DNA of 64,000 nt. Source: Nonomuraea gerenzanensis (GTDB taxonomy: Bacteria; Actinomycetota; Actinomycetes; Streptosporangiales; Streptosporangiaceae). The notes below the pieces were generated by a model. That model was not told the DNA's origin, did not search any database, and saw only the letters and a program-made list of their open reading frames with translations. Location: positions 8,432,001-8,496,000 of the forward strand of contig NZ_CP084058.1 of NCBI RefSeq assembly GCF_020215645.1, written 5' to 3'. A program made the position numbers and the translations under genes. Shown here in pieces: positions 26,471 to 36,254 of this stretch; position 1 is the stretch's first letter, and each line of letters opens with the position of its first letter.

Positions 26471-27740
26471 GGATGCTCATGCTCATGGGGCGGATCAAGG
26501 AGCAGTCGGCGATCGATCGGCTGCTCGCCACTGCCCGGGCCGGGAAGAGCGGAATCGCTGGTGCTGCGCGGGAAAGCCGGGATCGGCACGAAAGGCGGGC
26601 AGCTCAAGCCGATGACCCGAGTGCTGACCGGCATGGGCGGCCTGGCCTGGCTGCGCGAGATGATCGAGGGCCTGCGTGACCGGTCCGAGCCCGGTGAAGC
26701 TGCAGGAACCGCCCAGCTCGCCATCTGGGACCCGGTGATCGGCGATGACACGATGCCTATGACAGAGCCGTGGCCATCGAGCGCCAACGCCGGGCGCAAG
26801 GCGCGATCGGGCTCCTGCCGCTGGCGCTGGCCCTGGTGGCCCGCTCGCAGCTGTTCCTCGACCCGCACCGCGAGGCGCTGGCCAGCGCCGAGGAAGGGCT
26901 GCGCATCGGCGTCCTGACGCATCCGGCCGCGATCGAGGGCGACGAGGAGCGGTGCCTGAAATTCGCCGAACAGATCGCCGACGTGCACGACGCCGCCACT
27001 GGCGGCATGTGCTGCGTCTTCGCTGAACCCGCTCGACCTGTCGCTGGGCCGGCCCGAGACCGCTGTGCGCAGAGCCGAGGAGTTCGGCGCGTTCGGGCCC
27101 GCCACCCGTACCGTCATGGTCATGCACCGCACGCCGGACCTGGTGGAGGCCACGCTGCGAGCCGGCCGCACCACCTTCGCCGCCGCCGCTTCCGAACGGG
27201 TGCAGATATGGGCGGCGCAGACCCCGTCGCCCTGGGCCGGGGCGGTGGCGCTGCGCTGCAACGCGCTGGGGGCCTCCGACGAGGACGCCGAACGGTACTA
27301 CGAGCAGGCACTGCACCTGCACCAGCGGGGTGGCCGGCCGTTCGAGCGGGCTCGCACGGAGCTTCTGTACGGCTAGTGGCTGCACCGGCGTGTCGACGCG
27401 CGCCAGCAGTTGCGCTCGACCCTGGTCATCTTCGAACGGCTCGGCTCACGTTCCTGGGCCGACCGGGCCCGCGCGGAGCCGCGCGCGGCGGGGGAGCGGC
27501 AGACCGGCGAGGGGCGTCCGTCCGAGGGCGTGCTGGACCGGCTCACCCCGCAGGAGCTGCAGATCATCCGCATGGCGGCACGGGCCTGAGCAACAGGGAC
27601 ATCGCGGCCCAGCTCTTCCTGAGTGCGCGCACGATCGGCTACCACCTGTACAAGGCTTATCCGAAGCTGGGCGTGGCCTCGCGAGCGGAGCTGGCCAGGC
27701 TCGGCCTCGACGAGGGCGGCCGGCTCACCGGCCGACGCCG
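26470..27740 (+). pseudogene. Large LuxR-type regulator, heavily decayed
   Basis: Pieces in changing frames match the AAA-type LuxR (LAL-like) layout: MGRIKEQSAIDRLLATARAG, then in another frame LVLRGKAGIGTKG (a damaged Walker A, normally GEAGIGKS), TPR-like helices (EALASAEEGLRIGVLTHPAA, DAERYYEQALHLHQRGG), an in-frame TAG near 27374, and the C-terminal helix-turn-helix LTPQELQIIRMAARG plus LSNRDIAAQLFLSARTIGYH. Several frameshifts and at least one large deletion remove most of the ATPase domain. Not functional. Confidence 0.8.
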
Positions 27741-27899
27741 GTCCTTCCGGATAATCCACGCGACACTCGCCGTGACAACCCAGCGTAAGTGGTTGATTTT
27801 TTCCGGCCAGTCACCCGACAGATTCGATCCCTTGAATCCCGGGAGATCGTTTCCCGAGTCGCCGGCGACGGCACGGCGATGTAGCCCGGAAGGAAATGA

Positions 27900-28601
27900 A
27901 TGACCGACAGCGACGCGAGAATATTCAAGGGTGCCCGCTGGGCGCCGGTGGTGGGGACCTTGTGCCTGGTGGCACTGGGAATCACCGGTGCCGGCTCGGC
28001 ATCCACGGCGCTCGCCGACGCACAGGACCCTCCGTCGATGTGCTTCGACTCCCCTGCCGACTGTACGCCAGGGGATTTCGACAACATGTTTCCCACGAAG
28101 AACACTCCGTGGAAGTGCCGCGACGGTGTGCGGCTGTACTGCCAGACCGACAACAGCACTCTCACGGTCTGGCACAGCCCGACAATCGCACCTGACGGAT
28201 GGGTCCGGATCAAGGCCGTTCTCAAGAAGGACTTCGACCGTACGACGGACCTGAAGGTCAAGTTCGTCAAGAAACCGGTCTATTCGGGCCCTGCGGAAAC
28301 AGACATCATTTACAAGAAGCCGAAGAGGTGGCCGGCCGGTATCTACGGGCTCACCTGGTGCAACGACGCGGTCGACGAAGTGAAGTGCGACCAGCACCTC
28401 GTCCTGTACAAGTCAGCCACTCCCGGCAAGATATACGCCTGTCACGAGACCGGGCACGCGGTCGGCCTCACCCACGGCAACAACGCCTACCCCCGGGTCA
28501 GCAACACGGACAGCCGGTTGGGATGCATGCGAACCCCTCCCCTGACGGGAGTGGACACGCTCGGCGGCCACAACCGCAAGATGATCAACAAGACCTACTG
28601 A
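27900..28601 (+). CDS. Secreted metzincin-type metalloprotease
   Basis: A 233-residue protein with an N-terminal signal/anchor (WAPVVGTLCLVALGITGAGS...TALA). The zinc site HETGHAVGLTH (HExxHxxGxxH) and a following Met-turn-like SRLGCMRTP identify a metzincin. At least seven cysteines (MCFDSPADC, KCRDGVRLYC, WCNDAVDEVKC, ACHETGH, LGCM) suggest disulfides and extracellular action. No standard metzincin subfamily fits clearly. The next gene starts 15 bp downstream in the same direction, so the two are probably one operon. Confidence 0.82.
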   Translation: MTDSDARIFKGARWAPVVGTLCLVALGITGAGSASTALADAQDPPSMCFDSPADCTPGDFDNMFPTKNTPWKCRDGVRLYCQTDNSTLTVWHSPTIAPDGWVRIKAVLKKDFDRTTDLKVKFVKKPVYSGPAETDIIYKKPKRWPAGIYGLTWCNDAVDEVKCDQHLVLYKSATPGKIYACHETGHAVGLTHGNNAYPRVSNTDSRLGCMRTPPLTGVDTLGGHNRKMINKTY

Positions 28602-28616
28602 GCCCGGGGGCATCGA

Positions 28617-29492
28617 ATGAGAACTCGTACAAGTGTCACGGCCGGTGTACTCCTGCTCGCACTGGCCGGGACGATCGGGGTGGCCTCCGCCGCCACCGGC
28701 GACCTCCCCACCGCCGGCCCCCTCGCCTCCGCCGCCGGAGCCGGTGTCGCCGCGGACGACAGCGACGTGGCCGACCTGATCGTCGCCCATGGGTCGCCCC
28801 GCCTGCCGTACAGCAGGCTCGCGGACTGGGCGGGGTACGCCGACCATGTGGTGGCGGCCACAGCCTCGCAAGAGACCGGGGACACGCCGGACGAAGAGGA
28901 CATCGCCGCCGGAGAAGGCTACATCGGGCGGAGCGTACGCCTGACGGTGAACAAGACCTTCTGGTCCCGGACGTCGGCCGACGGCTGGACGCCGGCGCCA
29001 CCGACGAGCTTCCCGCTCAACGTGGTGGGATGGCAGTTCACCGGTGAGACCCGGACGGAGCTCGTCGTCGAGGGTGCGCCGCGGGTCGAGGCCGGTCACA
29101 CCTACCTCATTCCGATCGCGCATGAGGCGGACGGAACATGGGCTCCGATCGCCGCCCAGGCGATCCTTCCCTACGATCGCGGGGTGATCGGCCGAGGGGA
29201 GGCCAAGGGCGTCGTCCCCGGGGAGGAGACCCCTGCCCAACTCGCGCTGCAGTCCAAGGACGAGACTGCTCTGGCCGCGACGCTCGCCTCCGCCCGTCCT
29301 GATCCTCTGGTGGCCCAGTACGCCTCCCTGGATCCGGACGCCCGATGGGAGAAGGTCGCCGCCGAGCTCGCGGCGCTCGACCCCACGCCCGAGGAGGACA
29401 CGGCCGACCACGGCGAGGACGAGATCAACGTGGACCCGTGGAACGGCGCGGAGGACAACGTCGAGGAGAACCCGGAAGACGTGGGCGACTGA
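28617..29492 (+). CDS. Acidic exported protein of unknown function
   Basis: A 291-residue protein with a clean signal peptide (MRTRTSVTAGVLLLALAGTI GVASA). The body is rich in beta-type segments (RSVRLTVNKTFWSRTSADGW, TYLIPIAHEADGTWAPIAAQ), contains no cysteine and ends in a strongly acidic tail (PEEDTADHGEDEINVDPWNG). No family is recognised. Its position directly behind the secreted metzincin suggests a partner, inhibitor or substrate, which is inference. Confidence 0.75.
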   Translation: MRTRTSVTAGVLLLALAGTIGVASAATGDLPTAGPLASAAGAGVAADDSDVADLIVAHGSPRLPYSRLADWAGYADHVVAATASQETGDTPDEEDIAAGEGYIGRSVRLTVNKTFWSRTSADGWTPAPPTSFPLNVVGWQFTGETRTELVVEGAPRVEAGHTYLIPIAHEADGTWAPIAAQAILPYDRGVIGRGEAKGVVPGEETPAQLALQSKDETALAATLASARPDPLVAQYASLDPDARWEKVAAELAALDPTPEEDTADHGEDEINVDPWNGAEDNVEENPEDVGD

Positions 29493-29559
29493 CGGGCGGA
29501 CAGCTCCGCTGATCGATTCAGGCTTCACGCAACAGGGTGCCGCCGAGAGGTGAAGGCGG

Positions 29560-30060
29560 CGGCACCCTACCCCCTGGCCGCCCAGCGGAGCCGGTCCACC
29601 GGCTCGAACACGCCATTGCCGTTGCTCCAGCCGTCGTAGTGCTCGTACGCCTCCTGCGCGCTCGGACCCCCGGCGCATCATGGTCCGCGCGACCATCCGG
29701 TTCAGCTCGTCGGAGCTGGCGGCGATCTCGCCCTCGCCGGTAACCGGCTCCGTACCTTGGCGGACCAGTCGGCGCGGCCGAGCGCTTCGAAGGCGGGCCG
29801 CGTCGAGCGGATCTGGCCGGCCAGCCGTGCCGCGTCCGCCTGGTCGAGCTCGTTGGGGAAGCTCTGGATGAGCAGCCCCGCCCACGTTCTCGCCCCCGGC
29901 ATGGACCAGCCAGGGCGACACCCCCGGGCGACGCGGCGGAAGGTGATCGGCTGCCTGTCGGCCTTGAGCTCCTCCAGCGCGGCCATCACTTCGCCGCGTT
30001 TGACCTGGCTGTCCTTGTGCCGCGAGGCCCGCAACACCTCGCCCGACGTGCGGCCTGAGA
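29560..30060 (-). pseudogene. Decayed gene, possibly DUF6262/TnpC-like
   Basis: On the minus strand, KDSQVKRGEVMAALEELKAD RQPITFRRVARG resembles the start of Tn554 TnpC/DUF6262 proteins, followed in another frame by VSPWLVHAGG (family: VSxxLVYA). Downstream fragments (EIAASSDELNRMVARTMM; AYEHYDGWSNGNGVFEPVDR) are in shifted frames and may belong to a different gene. No intact frame exists. Confidence 0.4.
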
Positions 30061-30653
30061 CGGGCCCGGAGGCGGTGAGGGCCGGCCCAAGACCGAGACT
30101 GCGGCCCAGGCCACCAACTCGAACGCGCCCAGCAGCCGAAGCTCCACTGTGCATCCCCGTCGGCGCGAAACCCGGCAAAGTTCAGCGGCAAAAGCCGCCG
30201 AATCACGATTACCGATGGCCGTTCAAGAAAGGCGAAAGATTTCTGAAGGCGATCCCATTTACCTTTGTCCCGTCCGCGCTCATGGTGAAACCGGCGAGGC
30301 GCGACGTGACGAAAGACGCGCCTAGCCTACGTGGCCGGTGAGTGGTCGATCGTCTACACGGGAGAAGATGAGATGCGCCTCCGGGAGGTGATTGGTGTTC
30401 TGATCGTGGGCCGCCGACGAGGAAGAATCGCGGACGTGGGATCACAGGTCCGCGCGCCTCACGCAATCATCTCTTGTCGAATCCGCCGCGACTTCTCGCA
30501 ACCAAGTCAAACGCAGGAGAAACTCCGACGAACCTCGGAGAAGAGCGTCCCATCTTGAACGCCCACTAACGACGTCCGCATGCCTCGCCTTTGAGGGTGT
30601 CTGATGAAGCAGCGCCGTGTTGCCGGCAAGAGGCTTTTATGAGAGGAGCTTTC
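30061..30653. other. Gap without a recognisable gene
   Basis: No supported gene. The last 15 bp hold the Shine-Dalgarno AGAGGAGCT used by the next gene. Confidence 0.4.
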
Positions 30654-30971
30654 TTGAAGAGTCACGCAGCGAAGCTGTCAGTTTTCTTCACTACTGCCGC
30701 CACCGCATCCGTCCTGCTCGGATCGAGTCCCGCGCAGGCTGCACCGACGAACTGCCGCTTCGACTTCTACAATACTAATCTATCGAGCTACGCGACCTGC
30801 AGCTCAGGTACCGGACAGTTCCGGGCCAAATTGCGGTGCGATATCCCCTGGCTGCCGGACACGACTGTGTACGGCAACTGGCTGGGCGTCACTTCCCCGC
30901 CCAGTAACAGTATCGCCAGCTGCCCGTCGAACGCACGCCGTGGCTTCAATCCGGGCATCGAAACGCGGTAA
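30654..30971 (+). CDS. Small secreted cysteine-containing protein
   Basis: A 105-residue protein with a signal peptide (MKSHAAKLSVFFTTAATASV LLGSSPAQA). The mature part has four cysteines (NCRFDF, YATCSSG, LRCDIPW, ASCPSN) and aromatic-rich segments, suggesting a disulfide-bonded extracellular protein of unknown role. I chose TTG 30654 because AGAGGAGC is well spaced from it; the ATG at 30639 lacks one. GC content here is lower than in neighbours, hinting at foreign origin. Confidence 0.65.
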   Translation: MKSHAAKLSVFFTTAATASVLLGSSPAQAAPTNCRFDFYNTNLSSYATCSSGTGQFRAKLRCDIPWLPDTTVYGNWLGVTSPPSNSIASCPSNARRGFNPGIETR

Positions 30972-30987
30972 CAGACCCCCGACAGAT

Positions 30988-31017
30988 GCTGCGACCTGGC
31001 CAAGGACAGGTCGCAGC
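30988..31017 (+). terminator. Hairpin terminator after the small secreted protein
   Basis: An 11-bp perfect stem (GCTGCGACCTG / CAGGTCGCAGC) with an 8-nt loop starts 17 bp past the stop. Confidence 0.7.
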
Positions 31018-31169
31018 GTATCCATCCCTGCTCTGTTGTGATCGTTGATCGTTGCTGACGTTCTCGCGGTGGGTGCGGGGTCGATGCAGCCCCTACCCCC
31101 TCTGCCTGGGAGATCGCCATGACGGACTGCGGTCGGATCCCAGCCTGATTCAGCGTGGGGGCCGCCGGG

Positions 31170-31447
31170 CCGCCGTCCTGGAGCTGGCCTTCGTCCGCCT
31201 GGCGCGTTGGAGGCGCGCAACTCCTCCACGGACGGCAACACAGCTTCGGAGCGGGTGTCGCGCAAGCTCGGCTACGTCGGGAACGGGTGCCGTGCCTACG
31301 CCGAAGACGGGAACAGGGTTGCCGAGCACCGGATGCTGCTCGACAACGTCCTCATGGGAGAACCTCCGAATGTCCGGCATCACGGTCGACGGCACGAGTG
31401 AGTGCTCGGAGCTGTTCGGGCTCCAGGCCGAAGCGCTCGACCCGTGA
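31170..31447 (+). pseudogene. GNAT acetyltransferase, C-terminal remnant
   Basis: AVLELAFVRLA, then in the next frame GALEARNSSTDGNTASERVS RKLGYVGNGCRAYAEDGNRV AEHRMLLD, reproduces the acetyl-CoA-side end of RimJ/RimL-type acetyltransferases (N-x-x-S-x-x-V-x-x-K-L-G-Y). A second shift occurs before the tail. The N-terminal half is missing. Confidence 0.7.
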
Positions 31448-32098
31448 CGCAAGGCCGCGCCTCGACACGCTGAACGTTCGGCCGCGCTCGTCCCTACGAT
31501 CCTGGTCGCCGTGACGCCTTGGGCCAAGGGATTGGGGCGAGGTTGTTTCTTGGGAGCGTACGGGCGAAGCCCGTTCCCCTATGGGTGAAGAGTGAATCAT
31601 TGTGCATTCCGGACGCCTTTACAAAGTAGATTTCGGTAGCAGGTGTTTCGGACGGATTGGCGAGGTCCTCCTTCGCTGAGCCGAAGCACGGTAGCGGTCA
31701 CATAGGCAGGCTTGAAGCCACCTGTGACTGTGCGATCGGATCGACCAGAGCTCCGGTGCAGGTCATGACCTTGATGGTGCCCGCTCTGCAGGCTCCGGGC
31801 GCCGTGTCAAGGAGCACGAGGAGATCGTCCCGGTGCAGCGCTTGCTCCATTTGCGGATCATCCATGGGTGTTGCGGATGCGAGCCGGGGTGACAGGTGCC
31901 TTGCCTTTATCGGTGACAACAACCATGCCTCAATGGTCCTTCTTGCCGATGGTGATGACCCCAAGCGAGTCCGGCCCGGCGGAGCTCACATCCGCCTCAA
32001 ATCTCCCATGATCGCCCCGAAACCCACTGGGAACACAGAGACGAAGGGTTGGCAACAAGGCACCCCGAGACTCACCTCCGACGAGACCATGGAGGTGG
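31448..32098. other. Upstream region of the amine oxidase
   Basis: No supported gene. A minus-strand frame around 31698-31890 (MEQALHRDDLLVLLDTAPGA CRAGTIKVMT) reads protein-like but is not recognised and lacks a matching start; possibly another remnant. Confidence 0.35.
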
Positions 32099-33688
32099 AT
32101 GTTGGGGTACAGCAGACGCGACTTCCTGTCCGCCGTCGGGGTATCCGGCGGCGCGGGAGCGCTCTTGTCGACCATGGGGGCGCTCGGGCTTGCGCCGTCC
32201 GCCGAGGCGTCCGTGAAAACCGCCTTCAACCCGCCGCAGCCGTCCGACTTCTCGCTCACCGGACGGTCCGCGAAGAAGGTCGTGATCCTCGGCGCGGGGA
32301 TGGCCGGCCTCGCCACGGCGTACGAGCTGGGCAAGGCGGGTTACGACTGCACGATCCTGGAGGCGCTCGACCGGGTGGGCGGGCGGAACTGGACCATCCG
32401 CGGCGGCGACCGGCTGACCGAGCTGGACGGCTCCACGCAGGTCGCGCAGTTCCGGGACGGCGTCTACCTGAACGCGGGCCCGGCGCGGCTGGCGCAGTGG
32501 ATGGTGACCATGGACTACTGCCGCGAACTGGGCGTGGACCTGGAGGTCTTCACCAACTCCAACGCCCAGGCCTACATCTATCACCAGAACATGCCGGCCC
32601 CCGTCCGCTGGCGTACGGCCAAGGCCGACGTCTACGGGTACGTCTCCGAGCTGCTGTCGCGCGCCACCGACGCGGGCGCGTTGGACGCCGCGCTGACCAC
32701 GCAGGACAAGGAGCGGCTGATCGCCTTCCTGTCGGGCTTCGGGGCGGTGGGCAACAAGGCGAGCGGGTTCAAGTACACCGGGGGCTCCCGCCGCGGCTAC
32801 AGCGTGAACCCGGGCGCGGGCGAGCAGCCGGGAACGGTGCTCGGGCCGGTGCCCTCGCTGTCGGAGGTGCTGGCGAGCGGCATCGGACAGCGGTTCTCGT
32901 TCGAGTTCGGTTACGACCAGGCCATGCTGATGTTCCAGCCGGTCGGCGGCATGGACGCGATCCCGCGAGCCCTCGCAGGCAAGATCGGGCGGCAACGGAT
33001 CCGGCTGCGCTCCACGGTCACCAAGATCACCGACCTGCCGGACGGTGTCGAGGTGGAGTACCGGGACCGCCACGGCCGCACCCAGATGATCAGGGCGGAC
33101 CTGTGCGTCGCGGCGATGCCCCCGCACCTCCTCGCCAGAACCCCGCACAACCTGGGCGCGGAGATCCAGGCCGCCCTGTCCACTCCGACCGTCGCCAACG
33201 CGGGCAAGATCGGGCTGGAGTACCGCCGCCGCTGGTGGGAGATCGACGAGGACATCTACGGCGGCATCACCAGCACCGACCTCGACCTCGCCACCATCTG
33301 GTACCCCTCCTACGGGTACGGCGCGGCCCGTGGTTTGGTCGTCGGCTACTACAACTTCGGAGCTCAGGCCGACGGGTACGCCGCGCTCAAGCACGCCGAT
33401 CGCGAGCGCCGCGCGGTCGAGCAGGGGATGCGGATCCACGGCGCGAAGTACCGCGACGAGCTGGCCTCGTCGGTGTCCGTCGCCTGGAACCTCCAGCCGC
33501 ACATCGAGGGCGCATGGGTGAGCTGGCCGTCGCGCCAGGGCGCCTACCAACTGCTCAACAAGCCCGCCGGCCGCGTGTACTTCGCGGGCGACTGGCTGAG
33601 CCACATGATCGCCTGGCAGTCGGGCGCCCTGGAATCCGCCCGCAAGGTCGTCACCGAGCTGCACCAGCGCGCGCTGAGCGCCGCCTGA
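32099..33688 (+). CDS. Tat-exported flavin monoamine/L-amino-acid oxidase
   Basis: A 529-residue FAD enzyme that oxidises a primary amine or L-amino acid to an imine with H2O2 release. It starts with a Tat-type signal (YSRRDFLSAVGVSGGAGALL). The dinucleotide motif KKVVILGAGMAGLATAYELG and the RVGGRN motif that contacts FAD follow; the C-terminal FAD segment is GRVYFAGDWLSHMIAWQSGA LESA. The length is standard for bacterial L-amino-acid oxidase/tryptophan-monooxygenase-like enzymes. The ATG follows GGAGG at short spacing. The gene is followed 14 bp later by an exported RidA protein, so the two form an operon. Confidence 0.92.
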   Translation: MLGYSRRDFLSAVGVSGGAGALLSTMGALGLAPSAEASVKTAFNPPQPSDFSLTGRSAKKVVILGAGMAGLATAYELGKAGYDCTILEALDRVGGRNWTIRGGDRLTELDGSTQVAQFRDGVYLNAGPARLAQWMVTMDYCRELGVDLEVFTNSNAQAYIYHQNMPAPVRWRTAKADVYGYVSELLSRATDAGALDAALTTQDKERLIAFLSGFGAVGNKASGFKYTGGSRRGYSVNPGAGEQPGTVLGPVPSLSEVLASGIGQRFSFEFGYDQAMLMFQPVGGMDAIPRALAGKIGRQRIRLRSTVTKITDLPDGVEVEYRDRHGRTQMIRADLCVAAMPPHLLARTPHNLGAEIQAALSTPTVANAGKIGLEYRRRWWEIDEDIYGGITSTDLDLATIWYPSYGYGAARGLVVGYYNFGAQADGYAALKHADRERRAVEQGMRIHGAKYRDELASSVSVAWNLQPHIEGAWVSWPSRQGAYQLLNKPAGRVYFAGDWLSHMIAWQSGALESARKVVTELHQRALSAA

Positions 33689-33702
33689 GAGGACGCCGTC
33701 GC

Positions 33703-34335
33703 ATGAAGATCCGCACCACTGTCAGCCTCGCCGCGGCCACCGTCCTCCTCCTGGGCACGGGTACGGCCGCCGCCACCGCCGGCTGGTCACCCCATCCCCA
33801 CGAGATCAAGCCCTTCCTTCCGGCGGGCAGCACCAATCCCGCGATCGCCGACGGCGTGGCGCTCGGGAAGCAGGTCGCCACGTACACCGCCAGCGGCCTG
33901 GGCCCGGCTGCGGCCAATCCCGCGGCCCCCGCCGACTCTCCCGAGCGCTACGTCGACTTCCCCGGCGGCGCCCTGCCCCCGGGCGTCACGGTCACCGAGG
34001 CCCAGGCCATCAACACGCTCAAGCGCATCAAGGCCAACCTCGCCGCGGCTGGGCTGGCTCTTGAGGATGTCGTCTCCATGCGCGCGTACCTGGAGAAGCC
34101 CCCGGGCGCCACGGCGGCCGACTTCGCCGGCTGGAACCGCGCCTACCGCCAGTTCTTCGCCAACACGGACCTGGCCTCGGGTCAGCCCGTCCCCGTCCCG
34201 CTGGGCACCGCGCCGCCCGCCCCGCCCTTGGAGGTCAACCGCGCCCGCCCGGCCCGCGTGACGATCGAAATCGCCAATCTCCCGGTCGCGGGCTGGCTTG
34301 TCGAGGTCGAGGTCGCCGCCGCGTACAAGCGCTGA
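33703..34335 (+). CDS. Exported RidA (YjgF/UK114)-family protein
   Basis: A 210-residue protein with a signal peptide (MKIRTTVSLAAATVLLLGTG TAAATA) and a RidA fold: QAINTLKRIKANLAAAGLAL EDVVSMRAYLE and the C-terminal RPARVTIEIANLPVAGWLVE VEVAAAY, which contains the conserved arginine of active RidA enzymes. RidA normally hydrolyses reactive enamines and imines inside the cell; here it is exported and sits 14 bp behind an exported amine oxidase that produces imines. It probably clears the oxidase product outside the membrane. Confidence 0.9.
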   Translation: MKIRTTVSLAAATVLLLGTGTAAATAGWSPHPHEIKPFLPAGSTNPAIADGVALGKQVATYTASGLGPAAANPAAPADSPERYVDFPGGALPPGVTVTEAQAINTLKRIKANLAAAGLALEDVVSMRAYLEKPPGATAADFAGWNRAYRQFFANTDLASGQPVPVPLGTAPPAPPLEVNRARPARVTIEIANLPVAGWLVEVEVAAAYKR

Positions 34336-34439
34336 CAGGGGGCCTGGCAGCCTCGTGCTCACCAGAGAGGTGATCACCAAGAGAAGTTCGTCCTCCAGCC
34401 GGGTCGCGGTGCGTTCGACGCGCCGGCGCACCGCGGTGG

Positions 34440-34665
34440 CCTGCAGGGGACGTGGCGGACAAGGTATACAGCACGATCTTCCGGGTGTCCTTGCGGACGC
34501 GGTCGTTTCCGCAAGATGGGCAGGCGCGAGCGGCTTCGGCGGCCATCTGTGCCTGGGCGGTGAGCAGGTACTGCTTGATGGTAGCCGTGAACTGGTGGGC
34601 CTCGGCCAGACGCAGGCCGGCTTGGTCGGGGGTGAGACCGTCGCGCTGGAGGTGCCGGCCCGACA
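34440..34665 (-). pseudogene. ISKra4-like transposase remnant
   Basis: The minus strand encodes LQRDGLTPDQAGLRLAEAHQ, then LLTAQAQMAAEAARACPSCG NDRVRKDTRKIVLYTL. The CPxCG followed by KDTRxIVLxT resembles the N-terminal zinc-binding segment of ISKra4-family transposases. Nothing of the catalytic domain remains. Confidence 0.5.
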
Positions 34666-35091
34666 GACGGCGGGCCGGCTGCCGTCTTGATGGTCGATGA
34701 CGATCTGAACCGTGATCTTCGCGTGGTGACGTCTCCGGTCCCGATCAGCCTCTGCAGGGTGTGGTTGAGGTGGAACGGTCGAATGCGTCCAGGCGCGCCA
34801 GCCTCAGCAGATGGCCACGGCGCCGCGCCAGGAGCGCCTCGGTTCCGTGGCAGTCCTCGGGCGGGGCGCTGCGAGCGCACGTACGCGCCCACCGCCCCTC
34901 CCGCTCCTCATCCAGCTCCTGATCCGCCCGCTGGTCACGCATCTGCTCCTCCAGCCGATCCTCGAACCCGCGCTGGCCGCGGCCATGCCGGAGGTGGAGC
35001 GGGTCCGCGCGGAGTTCAGCGCGGAGTTCCCGCGGGCCGCTCTGGATGAGCCCGCACCTTGGCCGGCACAGCCGAAGCCACGCCCCGTCGG
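34666..35091. other. Gap without a recognisable gene
   Basis: Open frames on both strands are compositionally skewed and match no family I know. Nothing supported. Confidence 0.4.
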
Positions 35092-35997
35092 TCAGAAAAC
35101 GAGAGCGATCTTTCCTGTCAACTGGCCGCGACGGAAGCGCTCGTGTGCTTCACGCACGTCTCGCAGGCTGTATTCGGAGTCGAGCCGCACCTTCACCTGG
35201 CCCGCATCCACGATCTTGGCCAGTTCGGCGAGCCCCGCACCGTCCTCGCGTACTTGGTGGACCGTGGTGCGAACCGCGCGGTGGGAGAGATCGGGAACGG
35301 GTCCGGCCTGGGTGGCGATGGAGGCGTAGCGGCCTTCGTCGACGACAGCGTCGGTAACGAACGCGCCGAAGGTGTCGAAAACGGCGTCATAGGCGGCTGC
35401 GGGCAGAGCCGCGCGGTCGGTCGTGGCCCATTCGGCTCCGAGTTCCTGGACCACGTCAACCTGGGCCGGCCTGGACACCAGCGCGTCGACCCGCGCACCA
35501 CGCGCCCGGGCGAGTTGGACGGCCAGGCCGCCTACGGCGCCGGCCGCTCCTGCCACCAGCAAGCGTTCTCCTGCGCCGATGTCCAGCCAGTCCAGCGTTT
35601 GTGCGGCGGTGAGCCCGGGCAGTGGCAGCGTCGCCGCTTCCACCAGGCTGATGGCCGAGGGTGCGACGGCGAGAGCGCCGGCCGGCACGGCTACCAGATC
35701 GGCCCAGGTCCCTCTGCCGGTGTCAAGCTGGTGAGACAGCCCGAAGACTCTTTCACCCACGGGCAGTTCGCTGGTGCCGCTGTCGACGACGATGCCCGCC
35801 AGTTCCCAGCCCATGATCATCGGCAGAGGCGGGGTGCCTTCACCGATGGCCCCTTCACGCGTCTTGTCGTCCACGGGGTTGATGGCGGAGGCGATGACGC
35901 GTACCAGCACCTGGCCGTCCCCGATGCGAGGTGCCGTCGCCTCTGCCAAGGTCAAGACGTCAGGGCCGCCGAAGTGGTCGATCCGCACGATGCGCAT
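35092..35997 (-). CDS. NADP-dependent quinone oxidoreductase (MDR family)
   Basis: A 301-residue medium-chain oxidoreductase lacking zinc ligands. N-terminal GroES-like domain (RIDHFGGPDVLTLAEATAPR, MGWELAGIVVDSG) and Rossmann domain with GAAGAVGGLAVQLARARGA cofactor motif; the tail SLRDVREAHERFRRGQLTGK IALVF is characteristic. ATG 35995-35997 follows GAGGGAG; a longer frame upstream is not family-like. It probably reduces quinones or enones in the cytoplasm. No obvious operon partners: it lies between a gap and a Tn3 remnant. Confidence 0.92.
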   Translation of the reverse strand: MRIVRIDHFGGPDVLTLAEATAPRIGDGQVLVRVIASAINPVDDKTREGAIGEGTPPLPMIMGWELAGIVVDSGTSELPVGERVFGLSHQLDTGRGTWADLVAVPAGALAVAPSAISLVEAATLPLPGLTAAQTLDWLDIGAGERLLVAGAAGAVGGLAVQLARARGARVDALVSRPAQVDVVQELGAEWATTDRAALPAAAYDAVFDTFGAFVTDAVVDEGRYASIATQAGPVPDLSHRAVRTTVHQVREDGAGLAELAKIVDAGQVKVRLDSEYSLRDVREAHERFRRGQLTGKIALVF

Positions 35998-36254
35998 GCT
36001 CAGCTCCCTCAATGTTTGATCGACATCCAACAATAAGGGTCGCTGTCTCGCGCCGCGATGTCCCGCACACTCGTCCGCTTGGGCTGACCGAGCGGCGCCG
36101 GCTGTCCACACGCCCCGCTTGCCGGCCTCCCTGTAGTCCCGTGGAAATTTTGGTCGAATTTCGCCGACCTGCACTGATGCGGGCAGGTTCCGTTTGTTGA
36201 TCACTTCCGTTACGGTTCGTGCTGTCCTGGCCGGTTGCGGTGTGGGGGTGGTCG

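Noticed and set aside
28413..30206. A 597-codon minus-strand open frame
   Set aside because: It runs antisense to the metzincin and acidic protein genes, which have signal peptides and a zinc motif; only its first part overlaps a decayed real gene.
31657..34335. A long plus-strand frame fused to the RidA gene
   Set aside because: Its first 680 codons are out of frame with the amine oxidase; only the last 210 codons, starting at ATG 33703 with a signal peptide, are real.
36120..36180. Possible terminal repeat of the second Tn3 copy (GTCCCGTGGAAATTTTGGTC)
   Set aside because: Only GTCCCG and AAATTTT match the other ends and the outer GGGG is missing; too weak to call.
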